Positions 1 to 8,386 are shown, counted from the stretch's first letter. The stretch: 40,097 nt of DNA from Klebsiella pneumoniae (GCA_943330855.2 CALQJI020000047.1:1-40097); one strand, 5' to 3'. The notes: generated from the sequence alone by a model not told the origin. Program-made: numbers and translations.

Positions 1-252
1 AAACCTCTCCGTTCGAGCCCTTACCGTGCATTTTGAGGCGTTGTGGCGTGCTGTTGGCGGGCTTGAAGACCGCACTTGAAAGACCAGAGCCGCTTCCAGG
101 TGGGTGGGTGGAGTCTCCATGTTAGCCACTAAGATCCCCGAAGGAGCCAACAAAGGGGACATTCTCTCATGAGCTAAACAGGGATATTTCTAAACAGCTT
201 TGACAGGTGGATTGTTTTAGGCCTCGTGCCTCCCACCGGGCGCGGGGCCGCG
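1..252. other. Intergenic left edge, no gene seen
   Basis: No convincing reading frame is visible. Around 173-203 the octamer CTAAACAG occurs twice, about 21 bp apart, next to a run resembling the sub-terminal repeats of insertion sequences. No transposase is present in the window, so this could be a remnant IS end or simply the downstream region of lhgO. Confidence 0.4.
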
Positions 253-1452
253 TTATGCTGTCTCCACCACTTGCCGCGCAATCTCCTCGCCGATGGCCAG
301 CGAGGCGGTGGCGGCGGGGCTGGGCGCGTTCAGGACGTGCAGCGCCTTGGGCCGCGCGACGAGGCAGAAGTCCTGCACGAGCGTGCCGTCGGGGGACATG
401 GCTTGCGCGCGCACGCCAGCGCCGCCGGGGGCGAGGTCGCTCTCGCGGAGTTCGGGGACGAGCCGCTGGAGGGATTCGCAGAAGAGGCGCTTGCTGAAGC
501 TGCGTTTGATTTCGTCCCAGCTCATCTGCTTGTGCTTGCCGAGAAAGTTCCACAGGCCGCTGAACGTCACCGCGTCCCACAGGTCCGCCACGCGGATATC
601 CGTCTTCGTGTAGCCCTCGCGGGAGAAGGCGAGCACGGCGTTCGGCCCAGCCTCGACGCCGCCGTGAATCATCCGCGTGTAATGCACGCCGAGGAACGGG
701 AACTGCGGGTCGGGCACCGGGTAAATCAGATGCCGCACGAGCGACTCGCGTTCCTTCTTGAGCTGATAGTATTCGCCCCGGAAGGGGACGATGCGCACGT
801 CGCGGCGCTCGCCCGCCAACTCGCTCACGCGGTCGCTGTGCAGTCCGGCGCAGTTCACGATGAACGTGCCCTCGAACGCGCCTGCCGTGGTCTCCGCCAC
901 CCAGCCCGCCGCGTGGTCGCGCAAGGCGGTGACGCCCGCGGACGTCACGACGTGGTTCCCGGCATTCGTGATTAACTCCATCATCGTCGCGCAGACCTTT
1001 GCGTAGTCCACGATGCCTTCCTGCGGCACGTGCAAGGCGGCGACGCCCCCGACGTGCGGCTCGATTTCGCGCATCTGCTCGGGGCCGAGCCAGCGCAGGC
1101 CGGCGAGGCCGTTCTTCGTGCCGCGTTCTTGCAAGTCCTTCAGCCGCGCCATCTCGGTGTCATCCACGGCCACGACCAGCTTGCCGCAGACGTCGTGCGG
1201 GATGCCGTGCTCGCGGCAGAACTTAGTCATCTCCGCGACCCCGCTGACGGCGAGGCGGGCCTTGAGCGAACCGGGCTTGTAGTAGAGGCCGCAGTGGAGC
1301 ACCCCGCTGTTGTGCGTGCTCTGGTGGCGGCCCACGCCGGGTTCCTTTTCGAGGACGGTGACACGCGCGCGGGGCAGACGACGCCCGAGCTTGATGGCGG
1401 TGGCCAAGCCGACGATGCCGCCGCCGATGATAAGGAAGTGTTGATGAGCCAC
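253..1452 (-). CDS. lhgO: L-2-hydroxyglutarate oxidase/dehydrogenase
   Basis: FAD-dependent oxidoreductase of the DAO fold that converts (S)-2-hydroxyglutarate to 2-oxoglutarate. The N-terminus carries the Rossmann dinucleotide-binding motif FLIIGGGIVGLATA followed by the acidic end of strand 2 (VLEKE). The next block, HQSTHNSGVLHCGLYY, is the conserved LhgO flavin/substrate segment. The C-terminal SPAATASLAIGEEIA matches the FAD-binding tail of the family. The length, about 400 aa, is close to the E. coli enzyme (about 420). The frame opens with a TTG at 1491, but a GTG at 1452 places the start a few residues before the FAD motif, as in relatives, so I prefer it. It lies downstream of rlmM and pdxA on the same strand with a short gap. 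The family assignment is firm and the start is uncertain. Confidence 0.88.
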   Translation of the reverse strand: MAHQHFLIIGGGIVGLATAIKLGRRLPRARVTVLEKEPGVGRHQSTHNSGVLHCGLYYKPGSLKARLAVSGVAEMTKFCREHGIPHDVCGKLVVAVDDTEMARLKDLQERGTKNGLAGLRWLGPEQMREIEPHVGGVAALHVPQEGIVDYAKVCATMMELITNAGNHVVTSAGVTALRDHAAGWVAETTAGAFEGTFIVNCAGLHSDRVSELAGERRDVRIVPFRGEYYQLKKERESLVRHLIYPVPDPQFPFLGVHYTRMIHGGVEAGPNAVLAFSREGYTKTDIRVADLWDAVTFSGLWNFLGKHKQMSWDEIKRSFSKRLFCESLQRLVPELRESDLAPGGAGVRAQAMSPDGTLVQDFCLVARPKALHVLNAPSPAATASLAIGEEIARQVVETA

Positions 1453-1509
1453 AACAGCGCGGAGAGTGGGAACGCAGATGGATGCTGGCAAGTCCGCGCC
1501 GAGCAGGCA

Positions 1510-2625
1510 TTACCGCACGATGCCAGCCACGCACGCCTCGTTCTTGTTCGCACACAGCCGCGTCAGGAAGAACGTGTCGCACAGCGACGGCAAGGCGTGC
1601 TTCAGCGGCTCCAGTTGCGCGTAGTCGGCGTGGCCCTTGAACTTGATGGTCACGATGAACCGCCGACAACGGCGTTGCCGCACCCAGTCCAGCACCAGTT
1701 CCACGCTTCGCTCCGGCGCGGCGATGACGTCGCACAGCAACCAGTCCACGGGCTGCTCCGGCGTGAACTGGAACGCGTCGCCTTGGTGAAAGGTCAGGCG
1801 CGGGTTCGCCATCAAATCCGCGCGCAGCGGCGAGCGGTCCACGGCGGTGACGCGTGCGCCCCGGTTCAGCGCGACGTAGCTCCAGCTCCCCGGACACGCG
1901 CCGAGGTCCACGCACGTCTCGCCCACCGCGATGCGAAGGCCCAGCCGTTGCTCCGCCTCGACGAGTTTCGCGAACGCCCGGCTGGGCGCGGCTTTGTCGC
2001 TCGCCACGGGCAGCTCACCCTTCGCGAACGGCCAGACGCAGCGGCGCAATTGCTGCGGCAGCGGAGCGGTTGCCAGGGAAAGGAAGCCCGCTTCCGGGGC
2101 CGTCAGCAGCAGTTGCACGAGCGTGGTGCGCTCGGTGAACGGAGTCTCTACGGCCTCCAACGCGCGCAGCAGATGCCGACGCTTCTTGCGCAGCAAGTCT
2201 TGGAACGCCTCGCGGATGAACTGCGCGCGGTTCTCCCCTGCCCCGTTCGCTCCGCCGCGCTCTGACTCCCGCTCCTTTCCTCGGCGGAGGGGAGCGGGGC
2301 GGGGGGATGGGTTGCGCGAGATAGCGTTGGCGGCCTCGTAGTGCGGCGCGATGTGCAGCCGCCACGGCTGGCCCTCCGGCACGCGCGCGACAACGGCATC
2401 GAACAGTCGCTCGCTCCACTCGCGGATGGACACGGCGGTGACGGCCTCGGCATTGGGGAGCAACTGCCGCGCGAAGGCCAGCGTGGGCACCGCGTTCGGT
2501 TGAAGCACTGCGTCCGACTGCACCAACCCCGCCGCAAGCGTCCCGTGGCCCGCGTCGGGAAGAGCGCGGCGAAGTTCATCCAAGAGGAAGGGTTCGTCGC
2601 CCGGCTCGGTGAGAAAGAGGTTCAA
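1510..2625 (-). CDS. rlmM: RlmM-like 23S rRNA 2'-O-ribose methyltransferase
   Basis: SAM-dependent methyltransferase of the RlmM/FtsJ type, expected to 2'-O-methylate a 23S rRNA cytidine. The C-terminal domain has the SAM motif DLGACPGSWSY followed by VTAVD, then the acidic LLCDV motif and the IVTIKFKG strand with its lysine, which fits the K-D-K-E tetrad of FtsJ-fold enzymes. The N-terminal part resembles the THUMP-like region of RlmM. I place the start at a TTG whose last two bases overlap the pdxA TGA stop (TTGA), because the only ATG (2697) would lie deep within pdxA and encode atypical sequence. Residues about 103-121 (NPSPRPAPLRRG...) are proline- and arginine-rich and are encoded by a fragment of the dispersed double-hairpin repeat found at 15519 and 37823, so this looks like an in-frame repeat insertion. 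Confidence 0.8.
   Translation of the reverse strand: MNLFLTEPGDEPFLLDELRRALPDAGHGTLAAGLVQSDAVLQPNAVPTLAFARQLLPNAEAVTAVSIREWSERLFDAVVARVPEGQPWRLHIAPHYEAANAISRNPSPRPAPLRRGKERESERGGANGAGENRAQFIREAFQDLLRKKRRHLLRALEAVETPFTERTTLVQLLLTAPEAGFLSLATAPLPQQLRRCVWPFAKGELPVASDKAAPSRAFAKLVEAEQRLGLRIAVGETCVDLGACPGSWSYVALNRGARVTAVDRSPLRADLMANPRLTFHQGDAFQFTPEQPVDWLLCDVIAAPERSVELVLDWVRQRRCRRFIVTIKFKGHADYAQLEPLKHALPSLCDTFFLTRLCANKNEACVAGIVR
2263..2318 (-). repeat. Fragment of double-hairpin repeat inside rlmM
   Basis: On the minus strand this stretch matches the right half of the 130-bp repeats at 15519-15648 and 37823-37952, namely the AACCC(T/A)C(A/C)CCC block followed by a CTCCCC...GGGGAG-type hairpin. It is read in frame as NPSPRPAPLRRGKERES. 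One forward translation of the intergenic copy at 37.9 kb reads NPSPRPSPLLRERE, which shows the common origin. Confidence 0.65.
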
Positions 2626-3629
2626 AGTGAGTGCGACAGTTTCGCGGCCAGACGCACGGCGGCAAAGAGGTTCGCAGCGCTGGCCTTGCCCTGCCACGCG
2701 ATGTCGAACGCGGTCCCGTGGTCCACACTGGTGCGGACGACGGGTAAGCCCAGCGTAGTGTTGACGGCCGTGTCGAAGGCCAGTGCCTTCATCGGGATGA
2801 GTGCTTGGTCGTGATACATGCAGATGAAGGCGTCCGTCTCTCGGCGGCGCGCGGGGAGAAACGCGGTGTCGGGCGGGAGCGGGCCGGTGATGATCAAACC
2901 GTTGGCGCGCGCGGCGGCAACTGCGGGAGCGATGATGCGCTCCTCCTCACCGCGACCGAACAAGCCGTGCTCCCCGGCATGCGGGTTCAAGCCCAGCACG
3001 GCCAAGTGCGGCTCGCGTCCGCGCTGGCGGCGCACGGCGTCGGCGGTGAGTTCAATCACGTCGAGGATGCGCCGAGTGGTGAGCGCGGCGGGAACCTCGT
3101 GGTAGCCGATGTGGACAGTGACGAGGCTGCACGTGAGTTCGTCGGAGAAGAACGTCATGCACGAGCGTTCGGCTTTCATCCGCTCGGCGAAAATCTCGGT
3201 GTGGCCGGGATACTTGTGGCCGGAGGCGTGGAGCGCCGCTTTGTTCAACGGTGCGGTGGTGATGGCGTCCACCTCGCCCGCCAACCCGGCCGCGATGCTC
3301 GCGATGACGTAACGAAACGCCGCGTCACCGCAGCGGGCGTCCACTTGGCCGGGCGTCACGGCGGCGGCGTCCACGCACTGCAAATCCAACACGCTAGGCA
3401 CGCCGGATTCCATAGCGCGGTGGGGCCACTCTGCTTTCGCGATGATGGGCGCGGTGAATGGCAGTCCGAGCTTCTCCGCCACGCGTCGCAGCACCGCTGC
3501 ATCGCCGAAGACCACGGGCACGCAATCAAGCGCGAGGTCGGCGTTCGCCAGCAGGCACAGGCAAATCTCCGGGCCGACCCCGGCGGGGTCGCCCATCGTC
3601 ACCGCGATGCGTGGGAGCGAGTTTGTCAT
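2622..3629 (-). CDS. pdxA: 4-hydroxythreonine-4-phosphate dehydrogenase
   Basis: Enzyme of the DXP-dependent pyridoxal-phosphate pathway that oxidises 4-phosphohydroxy-L-threonine with NAD, using a divalent metal. The N-terminal signature AVTMGDPAGVGPEI is diagnostic. The TTAPLNKAALHASG segment, the metal-ligand region KYPGHTEIFAE, the mid-protein VTVHIGYHEVP and the C-terminal MYHDQALIPMKAL and TSVDHGTAFDIA blocks are all present. Length from ATG 3629 is 335 aa, typical for the family. An upstream ATG at 3641 and a longer frame to 3719 exist, but the longer frame runs into the palindromic repeat region and encodes low-complexity Q/H-rich sequence. The stop overlaps the likely TTG start of rlmM, suggesting translational coupling. 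Confidence 0.93.
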   Translation of the reverse strand: MTNSLPRIAVTMGDPAGVGPEICLCLLANADLALDCVPVVFGDAAVLRRVAEKLGLPFTAPIIAKAEWPHRAMESGVPSVLDLQCVDAAAVTPGQVDARCGDAAFRYVIASIAAGLAGEVDAITTAPLNKAALHASGHKYPGHTEIFAERMKAERSCMTFFSDELTCSLVTVHIGYHEVPAALTTRRILDVIELTADAVRRQRGREPHLAVLGLNPHAGEHGLFGRGEEERIIAPAVAAARANGLIITGPLPPDTAFLPARRRETDAFICMYHDQALIPMKALAFDTAVNTTLGLPVVRTSVDHGTAFDIAWQGKASAANLFAAVRLAAKLSHSL

Positions 3630-3692
3630 CTGGCCGAGCATGGGTAATTCGCCTGCGACGGGCAATCGTTGGTGCTGGAGTTGGTGCTGGTG

Positions 3693-3754
3693 TGCGGACG
3701 CCCTCGTCCGCAGTTCCATATCCAGCAGTTCCGGCTGCGGACGTGGGCGTCCGC
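3693..3754. repeat. Two GCGGACG/CGTCCGC palindromes
   Basis: Two short inverted repeats lie in tandem: TGCGGACG-CCCT-CGTCCGCA at 3693-3712 and GCGGACG-TGGG-CGTCCGC at 3737-3754. Stems are 7-8 bp with 4-nt loops. A third copy sits at 40055-40072 inside the signal-peptide coding region of the last gene. They occupy the gap between the MBL protein and pdxA and could form a transcript hairpin, but there is no T-tract, so I call them dispersed REP-like palindromes rather than a terminator. Confidence 0.8.
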
Positions 3755-3767
3755 CTTCCTTCGCACT

Positions 3768-5726
3768 TCACTCACGCACTTCCACGATGCAATCGAACAG
3801 TTCGCCCAGTCGCTTGCCGCCACGCGTGATGTCGAAGGCCACGTGGCGGATGCCCGGCGTGGCATCGGGCGCGGCGGCGAGGCGGAGGGTGAACTGTGTC
3901 CGGCTTTGCGCGGCAACGGTGCTGGTCCAGCGGCCCGACGTGGCCACCAAGCCCGGCGGCGCATGTGGCAGGATGTCGAACGCCAGCGGTTTCGCCTCGA
4001 AGTTGCGCACGTGCACCGTCACTTCAACGGACTCGCCGCGCTTCACCGAGACGCGATGCGGTTCGGCGCGCACCCAGAACGGGTCGAACCACCAGCGGTA
4101 TTCCGGCTCGGAACTGAGCGACTTGAAGGCGTCGCGCATCTCGTAGGACCACTTGCGGTAGCGCTCGATGAACGCCGCCGGCTTATCCATCACGAAGGAG
4201 TGACCGCCCAGCAGGATGTCGGGCTTGAGCTTCGAGAGATACTCGGCGCCGACGATGTAGCCCTCGTCGAGGATGCCGCTCGTGCGCGCACACATCGCCT
4301 CGTGGCCGTTTTGCTTCGGGTCGGCGGGGTTGCCAAAAATGTTGTCACCGGTAAAGGCGACCTTGCGCCCGTCAATCATACCCGTCAGGCACAGGCCGAA
4401 CTCCGTCTGGCCCGGCATCCAATCAATCGTGAACCGGAAGCCCTCCCAGTCGAACGACTCGCCGGACTTGAAGAGCCGGTCGAACTTGATGCGCTCGACG
4501 CCGTTGCCGTATGCCTGAATCGGCGCGGCGTAGTCAAAGGCCTCCGGCCGCTCGCACACATCCTTCATCCGGTCCAGCGCCCAAAACTGCGTGCCCCACG
4601 TCTTCTTCAAGTGCGGCGCTTGGAGGAAGTGGTCGCCGTGCATGTGCGTCAGCACCAGCGCGTCAATCGCCTTGAGTCCGAGTTTCTGGCGCATCCCGTC
4701 GAGCGCGGCTTCGAGGATGTTCGTCTGAATCAACCCGCAGTCCACCACCAGCGCACGACCGCTGTCGGCGAGAATCATGTAGAAGTTCGGCGCGAAGCTC
4801 GGGCCGCGGAACTTGAACACGTGCGGCGACACTTGCCACACGTTCGGCACCGCCGTCAGCTTGGAGGTCGTGTCCTGTGCGGCGGGAGCGAAGGACATCA
4901 CCGGGTAGCCGCGCACGAGCAGTCGTTCGAGGTTGTAGAGCTTTTGCTGAAACCCCTCGATTTGCTTCTTCGCGTTCGCGATGGGCGGACCGTGCGACGG
5001 CAGCATCCAGGCGGGGTTGTAGGCGGCGATTTGCCCGCTGCCATTGGCGATGGCCCACACGCCGGCGGCGAACCCGTAGTCCCAATCCGTGTCGAACCAC
5101 GTGTGCATCTTCGCGCCGTCCATCATCACATCGCCGGTGAACGCGAGCCAGCGCCCGGCCTCGTTCAGGAAGTAGGACATACCGCCCGGGCTGTTGCCGC
5201 GCGTGTCCACGCAGCGGAACTCGCGCCCGCGCCACGTGAACGTGTCCATGCGCTGGAAGCCTTGGTCGAGCTTGATGGGTTCGACAGCCGGCCGGACGAA
5301 ACTAGAGCCGTGCACCGTGAACTGGTCGCCCAGGCGGACGATCATTTTTCGGAAGTTCGCCGGGTTCTCGAAGAGCGCCCGCTCAAACTCAGGCGCGGCG
5401 ATTTTCGTTCCGGTGCCCTTCAACTTCGGCGCGCCCTGGCATTGCTCGCGGTGATGGTGCGTGAAGAGGACCCACTCGACCTTCTTCACGCCAATCTCCG
5501 CGAGGTGATCGAGCACGCTGCCGTCGCCGAGGTCAATCAGCAGCGCCGCGTCGCCATCGCGGATGATGTGGACGTTGCAGGTGTCGGTCCAAGTGAAGAG
5601 GTTCGGGTGGCGAGCCGGGTCGGGCTGCTTGAAACCGCTGGGTGCGGCGACGAGGGTTGACGCGAGGGCAAGCAACAGCGTCGCGAGTAAGGCCAGGCCC
5701 GGTGGTTTTGGATGCAATGAGATCAT
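3768..5726 (-). CDS. Exported tandem metallo-beta-lactamase-fold protein
   Basis: A protein of about 652 aa with an N-terminal signal peptide (hydrophobic LALLATLLLALASTLVAA), so probably periplasmic or secreted. It contains two metallo-beta-lactamase-like domains in series. The first (about residues 40-270 counting from the upstream ATG at 5759) carries a degenerate metal motif HHHREQ plus FTGD and PSHG. The second (about 305-525) has an intact HMHGDH (H372 to H377), FTGDN and LLGGHS. In both, the usual PGH histidine is replaced, by Asn in RGNSPGG and by Gln in PGQTEFG. The C-terminal 110 residues look like an immunoglobulin/NEW3-type beta domain (VKRGESVEVTVHVRNF). Substrate unknown. Start 5726 is chosen because it directly precedes a normal signal peptide; ATG 5759 is possible. 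Confidence 0.8.
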   Translation of the reverse strand: MISLHPKPPGLALLATLLLALASTLVAAPSGFKQPDPARHPNLFTWTDTCNVHIIRDGDAALLIDLGDGSVLDHLAEIGVKKVEWVLFTHHHREQCQGAPKLKGTGTKIAAPEFERALFENPANFRKMIVRLGDQFTVHGSSFVRPAVEPIKLDQGFQRMDTFTWRGREFRCVDTRGNSPGGMSYFLNEAGRWLAFTGDVMMDGAKMHTWFDTDWDYGFAAGVWAIANGSGQIAAYNPAWMLPSHGPPIANAKKQIEGFQQKLYNLERLLVRGYPVMSFAPAAQDTTSKLTAVPNVWQVSPHVFKFRGPSFAPNFYMILADSGRALVVDCGLIQTNILEAALDGMRQKLGLKAIDALVLTHMHGDHFLQAPHLKKTWGTQFWALDRMKDVCERPEAFDYAAPIQAYGNGVERIKFDRLFKSGESFDWEGFRFTIDWMPGQTEFGLCLTGMIDGRKVAFTGDNIFGNPADPKQNGHEAMCARTSGILDEGYIVGAEYLSKLKPDILLGGHSFVMDKPAAFIERYRKWSYEMRDAFKSLSSEPEYRWWFDPFWVRAEPHRVSVKRGESVEVTVHVRNFEAKPLAFDILPHAPPGLVATSGRWTSTVAAQSRTQFTLRLAAAPDATPGIRHVAFDITRGGKRLGELFDCIVEVRE

Positions 5727-5871
5727 TTGGTTCGTCGCTGTTCCGAGTGAGTGAATCATGTTGCACGTCGCCGGGCAACGGTGCGTGACGCCCTTGACTT
5801 GATGGCTGGATCGCGCTGCCTACGTCAACAACTTTGGAAGGGCTGAACGACTTAAACCAATGCCCCCTATT

Positions 5872-6699
5872 TCAGAGATAGCGGGCGAGTTGGTCGCGGC
5901 TTCCGGGGGCCATGAGGAAATAGGTCAGAGGGCCACTGCTCCACGCAACGGTGCTCCACTCCTCACCCTCCTCGAAGCGGGGCTGACTACGGGCCGGCGG
6001 ATCGGGCAGGTCGCCAGTGTTGATGATGACGAGGTGGACTTTGTCGTGCGGCAGGCTGCGCCCAGTTTGGAACGCGATGAGCGTGATGCGCTTGCCGCGC
6101 CAATCCATCACGCCGCAGCCGAGGTTCAGCGGTTTGTTGAGACCGCCGGGGGGTGCGAATTCGCCGTGCCCACCATTGTCCGTCAGCCATTGCCGGATAT
6201 CGTCGAGGCTTGGGCTGCGGTAGTTCATCCGATAACTCATCGCGCCGAAGTAGTTCGCGTCGGTGCTCGCCAGGTGCGCGTGCCGAGGCAGCACGCCGTA
6301 GCCTTTGCCGAGGTAGTCGGTGAGGTCGTGCGTGAAGCGCGCCCAGTCTGCCCTCGGCTCCGGGGGTTCGTGCAGGGTGAGGAATCCGATGGTTGCCAGC
6401 GTCACGACGAGCGCTGCGGCCGTCGCGGCCGGATGGAGACTCCGCTGCCACCATGTCGGCTTGGGCATGGGGATGACTTTTCGGCCGGCCAGAATGCTGG
6501 CCTTCAAATCCGCCGGCACTCGCACGGACTGAAGCTGGGCACCAATGGCGCGGTCGAGAGTCGTCTGCTCCGCGAACCATCGCGCGAGTTCGGGGTCAAG
6601 CCGCGCTTGTGCGAGCGCCTCGGCGAACTGCGGATCAGCGGCGTCCTGCCCATCGGGGCGGTAGGCTCGGAGGATGAATTTGGCTTCAGCGTTGTTCAT
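5872..6699 (-). CDS. Putative membrane anti-sigma factor
   Basis: A protein of about 275 aa with one predicted transmembrane helix (ATAAALVVTLATIGFLTL, around residue 110) separating a cytoplasmic N-terminal part rich in acidic and Ala residues from an extracytoplasmic C-terminal domain. It starts at an ATG 4 bp after the stop of the sigma-factor gene, so the two are almost certainly co-transcribed; this position and the one-TM layout are the main reasons for the call. No clear ZAS zinc motif (HxxxCxxC) is seen, so it is a non-ZAS type. The C-terminal part has a conserved-looking LGCGVMDWRGKRITLIAF segment of unknown role. A longer frame to 6768 overlaps the sigma gene and is less likely. Confidence 0.62.
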   Translation of the reverse strand: MNNAEAKFILRAYRPDGQDAADPQFAEALAQARLDPELARWFAEQTTLDRAIGAQLQSVRVPADLKASILAGRKVIPMPKPTWWQRSLHPAATAAALVVTLATIGFLTLHEPPEPRADWARFTHDLTDYLGKGYGVLPRHAHLASTDANYFGAMSYRMNYRSPSLDDIRQWLTDNGGHGEFAPPGGLNKPLNLGCGVMDWRGKRITLIAFQTGRSLPHDKVHLVIINTGDLPDPPARSQPRFEEGEEWSTVAWSSGPLTYFLMAPGSRDQLARYL

Positions 6700-6703
6700 G
6701 GGA

Positions 6704-7243
6704 TCAAATAGCTTGGCGGAGGTCGAGCGGAACGATTTTGCGTTCCGCTCCGGTCCCTTGGTCAGCAAGCAGGGCGCGCAACTGTGCCTTGCCGCGAGCT
6801 AGTCGCGACATGACGGTGCCGACAGGAACTTCGAGGACGGCGGCGATTTCCAGATACGAGTGGTCTTCGAGATAAAACAGCATCAACGGCGCACGATAAA
6901 CTTCATCCACTTTCCACAACGCCTGCATGACGACGGCGGCGTCCATCTCGTTGACCGTGGCCGGCGAGACGGAGGGCAGCTCGTGCTCGACGGATTCGAT
7001 TTCATGGTGAGGGAAGCGCGTGTTCCGGCGGCGCGAACCGAGGAACTCCCGGTGCAGCGTGGTGAAGAGCCACGACTTGACCTTAGAGCGGTCGCGCAAC
7101 TGCTGGCCCTTCGATGCCCACAGGAAAAACGTCTGCTGCGTCAGGTCGCACGCCTCCGCCTCGCGCTCCGTCAGGCTCAACGCGAAGCGGTAGAGCGGCT
7201 GGTAGTAATCGCTGACGAGCTGGTCGAAATCCAGTTCCTGCAC
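6704..7243 (-). CDS. ECF-type RNA polymerase sigma factor
   Basis: A 179-aa sigma-70 family protein with region 2 (YYQPLYRFALSLT...EACDLTQQTFFLWA, the expected DxxQxxF core-binding type segment, followed by KVKSWLFTTLHREFL) and region 4 (APLMLFYLEDHSYLEIAAVLEVPVGTVMSRLARGKAQL), whose helix-turn-helix is intact. Regions 1 and 3 are absent, as in ECF sigmas. The start is a GTG at 7243. The neighbouring downstream gene encodes a one-TM protein fitting an anti-sigma role, so the pair probably responds to an envelope or redox signal; the target promoters are unknown. The gene is divergent from the unknown gene at 7346, with a 102-bp shared upstream region. Confidence 0.9.
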   Translation of the reverse strand: MQELDFDQLVSDYYQPLYRFALSLTEREAEACDLTQQTFFLWASKGQQLRDRSKVKSWLFTTLHREFLGSRRRNTRFPHHEIESVEHELPSVSPATVNEMDAAVVMQALWKVDEVYRAPLMLFYLEDHSYLEIAAVLEVPVGTVMSRLARGKAQLRALLADQGTGAERKIVPLDLRQAI

Positions 7244-7332
7244 AGGTATTAGAGCGCTGGTAGGGGCAGCTTATTCCTACTGGTTTGAGGGAAATTTTGC
7301 CTTGGGAATAACCCGAAGGACCGCGCCTCTGA

Positions 7333-7355
7333 CAGTCAGCGCCCTATGCTGACTG
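7333..7355. promoter_or_regulatory. Perfect inverted repeat over a candidate start
   Basis: CAGTCAGC and GCTGACTG form perfect 8-bp arms around a 7-nt centre in the region between the divergent sigma and unknown genes. The ATG at 7346 lies at the junction of loop and right arm. It may be an operator or an mRNA hairpin; if it is structural, translation from the second ATG at 7367 becomes more plausible. Function is inferred only from position and symmetry. Confidence 0.45.
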
Positions 7356-8233
7356 CCCTTGAACCTATGTCTGCGCCGGAACTGCTGGCCGACAACATCG
7401 CCAGCTTCGAGCGCCGACTCGTGGCCAAACAGCCTATCAGCCTCGACGAGGTTCGCGAACTTGAGCGGAAGACCGAGCCGCTCCGGGAAGGCCCCCATTA
7501 CCAGCTTGCTCAACGCGTTCGCAAACTTGCGCTGCGACTCGGCCACGTCGCCGTCACCCAATGGGAGGAGCTTAAGCAGACGCCCGTGCCCGTCTTCAAC
7601 ATGGCCGAACGGAGCTACATCGGCCGGCTGACGAGCACGAAGGACGCGCCGGTCGAGGTGAAAGTCGTCTTCGACCACCTGTTCCTCACGACGAACTACC
7701 GCGTGTCCATCGGCTCCTACGACCTGGTGAAGATCACTCACCGATTCAACCGCGAGGGCCGACTGGACTTGATTGATGCGCGGCTCAAGCAGACCAAGCG
7801 CCTGTATCTGGACGCCGATGCTCCGGCTTCGGCGGAGGACGCCATTTTCCACCTCGTCCAAGTCTTCGCCTTCAAGGACAAGCAGGCCGAACTGGAATGG
7901 TCCGAGAGCCGTTGCGAATACTTCATCCGCCTACGGCAGATTGCCGCCATCTTCTACGACCTCGGGTTGGCGGAGGAAGTGCAGCAATTCCGCCACCTCA
8001 TCCAGAGCGGGCACCGGCTGATGAAGGAACTGCACCGCGCTGTGCAGTCCGGGTCCCTGCTCGACGTGCGCGTGACCCGGCTGCCGTTTTATCCCTTCCA
8101 CCAGCTTCGGGAGGACGAGGCGGCTGGCTACATTATTGGCCGCGCTGCCAGCGTGGAACCCAAGGTGATTTTCGACACCGAGCGCAAGGGTGGCCATCTC
8201 GGTGACCTGCGGATCAAATACGCCTCGGCCTAG
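7346..8233 (+). CDS. Unknown 295-aa cytoplasmic protein
   Basis: I do not recognise the family. The protein has no signal peptide or transmembrane segment. The N-terminal third is charged and helical (SFERRLVAKQP...RELERKTEPLREG), the middle contains mixed beta segments (APVEVKVVFDHLFLTTNYRVS) and the C-terminal part another helical region ending in LGDLRIKYASA. There are no cysteine clusters or evident catalytic motifs. It is transcribed divergently from the ECF sigma gene, and codon usage is like its neighbours, so it is a real gene. A second in-frame ATG at 7367 (MSAPELL) is an alternative start; the first one overlaps an inverted repeat. A terminator-like hairpin follows at 8387. Confidence 0.7.
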   Translation: MLTALEPMSAPELLADNIASFERRLVAKQPISLDEVRELERKTEPLREGPHYQLAQRVRKLALRLGHVAVTQWEELKQTPVPVFNMAERSYIGRLTSTKDAPVEVKVVFDHLFLTTNYRVSIGSYDLVKITHRFNREGRLDLIDARLKQTKRLYLDADAPASAEDAIFHLVQVFAFKDKQAELEWSESRCEYFIRLRQIAAIFYDLGLAEEVQQFRHLIQSGHRLMKELHRAVQSGSLLDVRVTRLPFYPFHQLREDEAAGYIIGRAASVEPKVIFDTERKGGHLGDLRIKYASA

Positions 8234-8275
8234 GACGGCTAGCCGGGACGACGCCTTTGACCTCCTGGAATATCT

Positions 8276-8296
8276 CCGCCTCCCCCGCCTCCCCCG
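8276..8296. repeat. Short 9-bp tandem repeat
   Basis: The unit CCGCCTCCC is present twice plus three further bases, in the 292-bp gap downstream of the unknown gene. There is no inverted partner nearby. It is short enough to be chance but resembles the other microsatellite-like tracts of the window. Confidence 0.45.
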
Positions 8297-8386
8297 TTCA
8301 CGATCCGGGTGTTGAGTCGCGATCCAACTGTGGTCTAGGCCAGCCGCTTCCGTCCCGTGACAACCGCCTTCACCTGGATCGCACCG

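Noticed and set aside
1030..2265. 411-aa open frame on the plus strand opposite lhgO and rlmM
   Set aside because: It covers two real genes on the other strand and shows no recognisable domain.
3693..3754. Palindromes as an intrinsic terminator
   Set aside because: No T-tract on either strand and a further copy lies inside a coding region.
3669..5660. 663-aa open frame on the plus strand opposite the MBL gene
   Set aside because: It is the antisense of a gene with recognisable motifs; its translation is low-complexity Arg/His/Val-rich sequence typical of GC-rich shadows.
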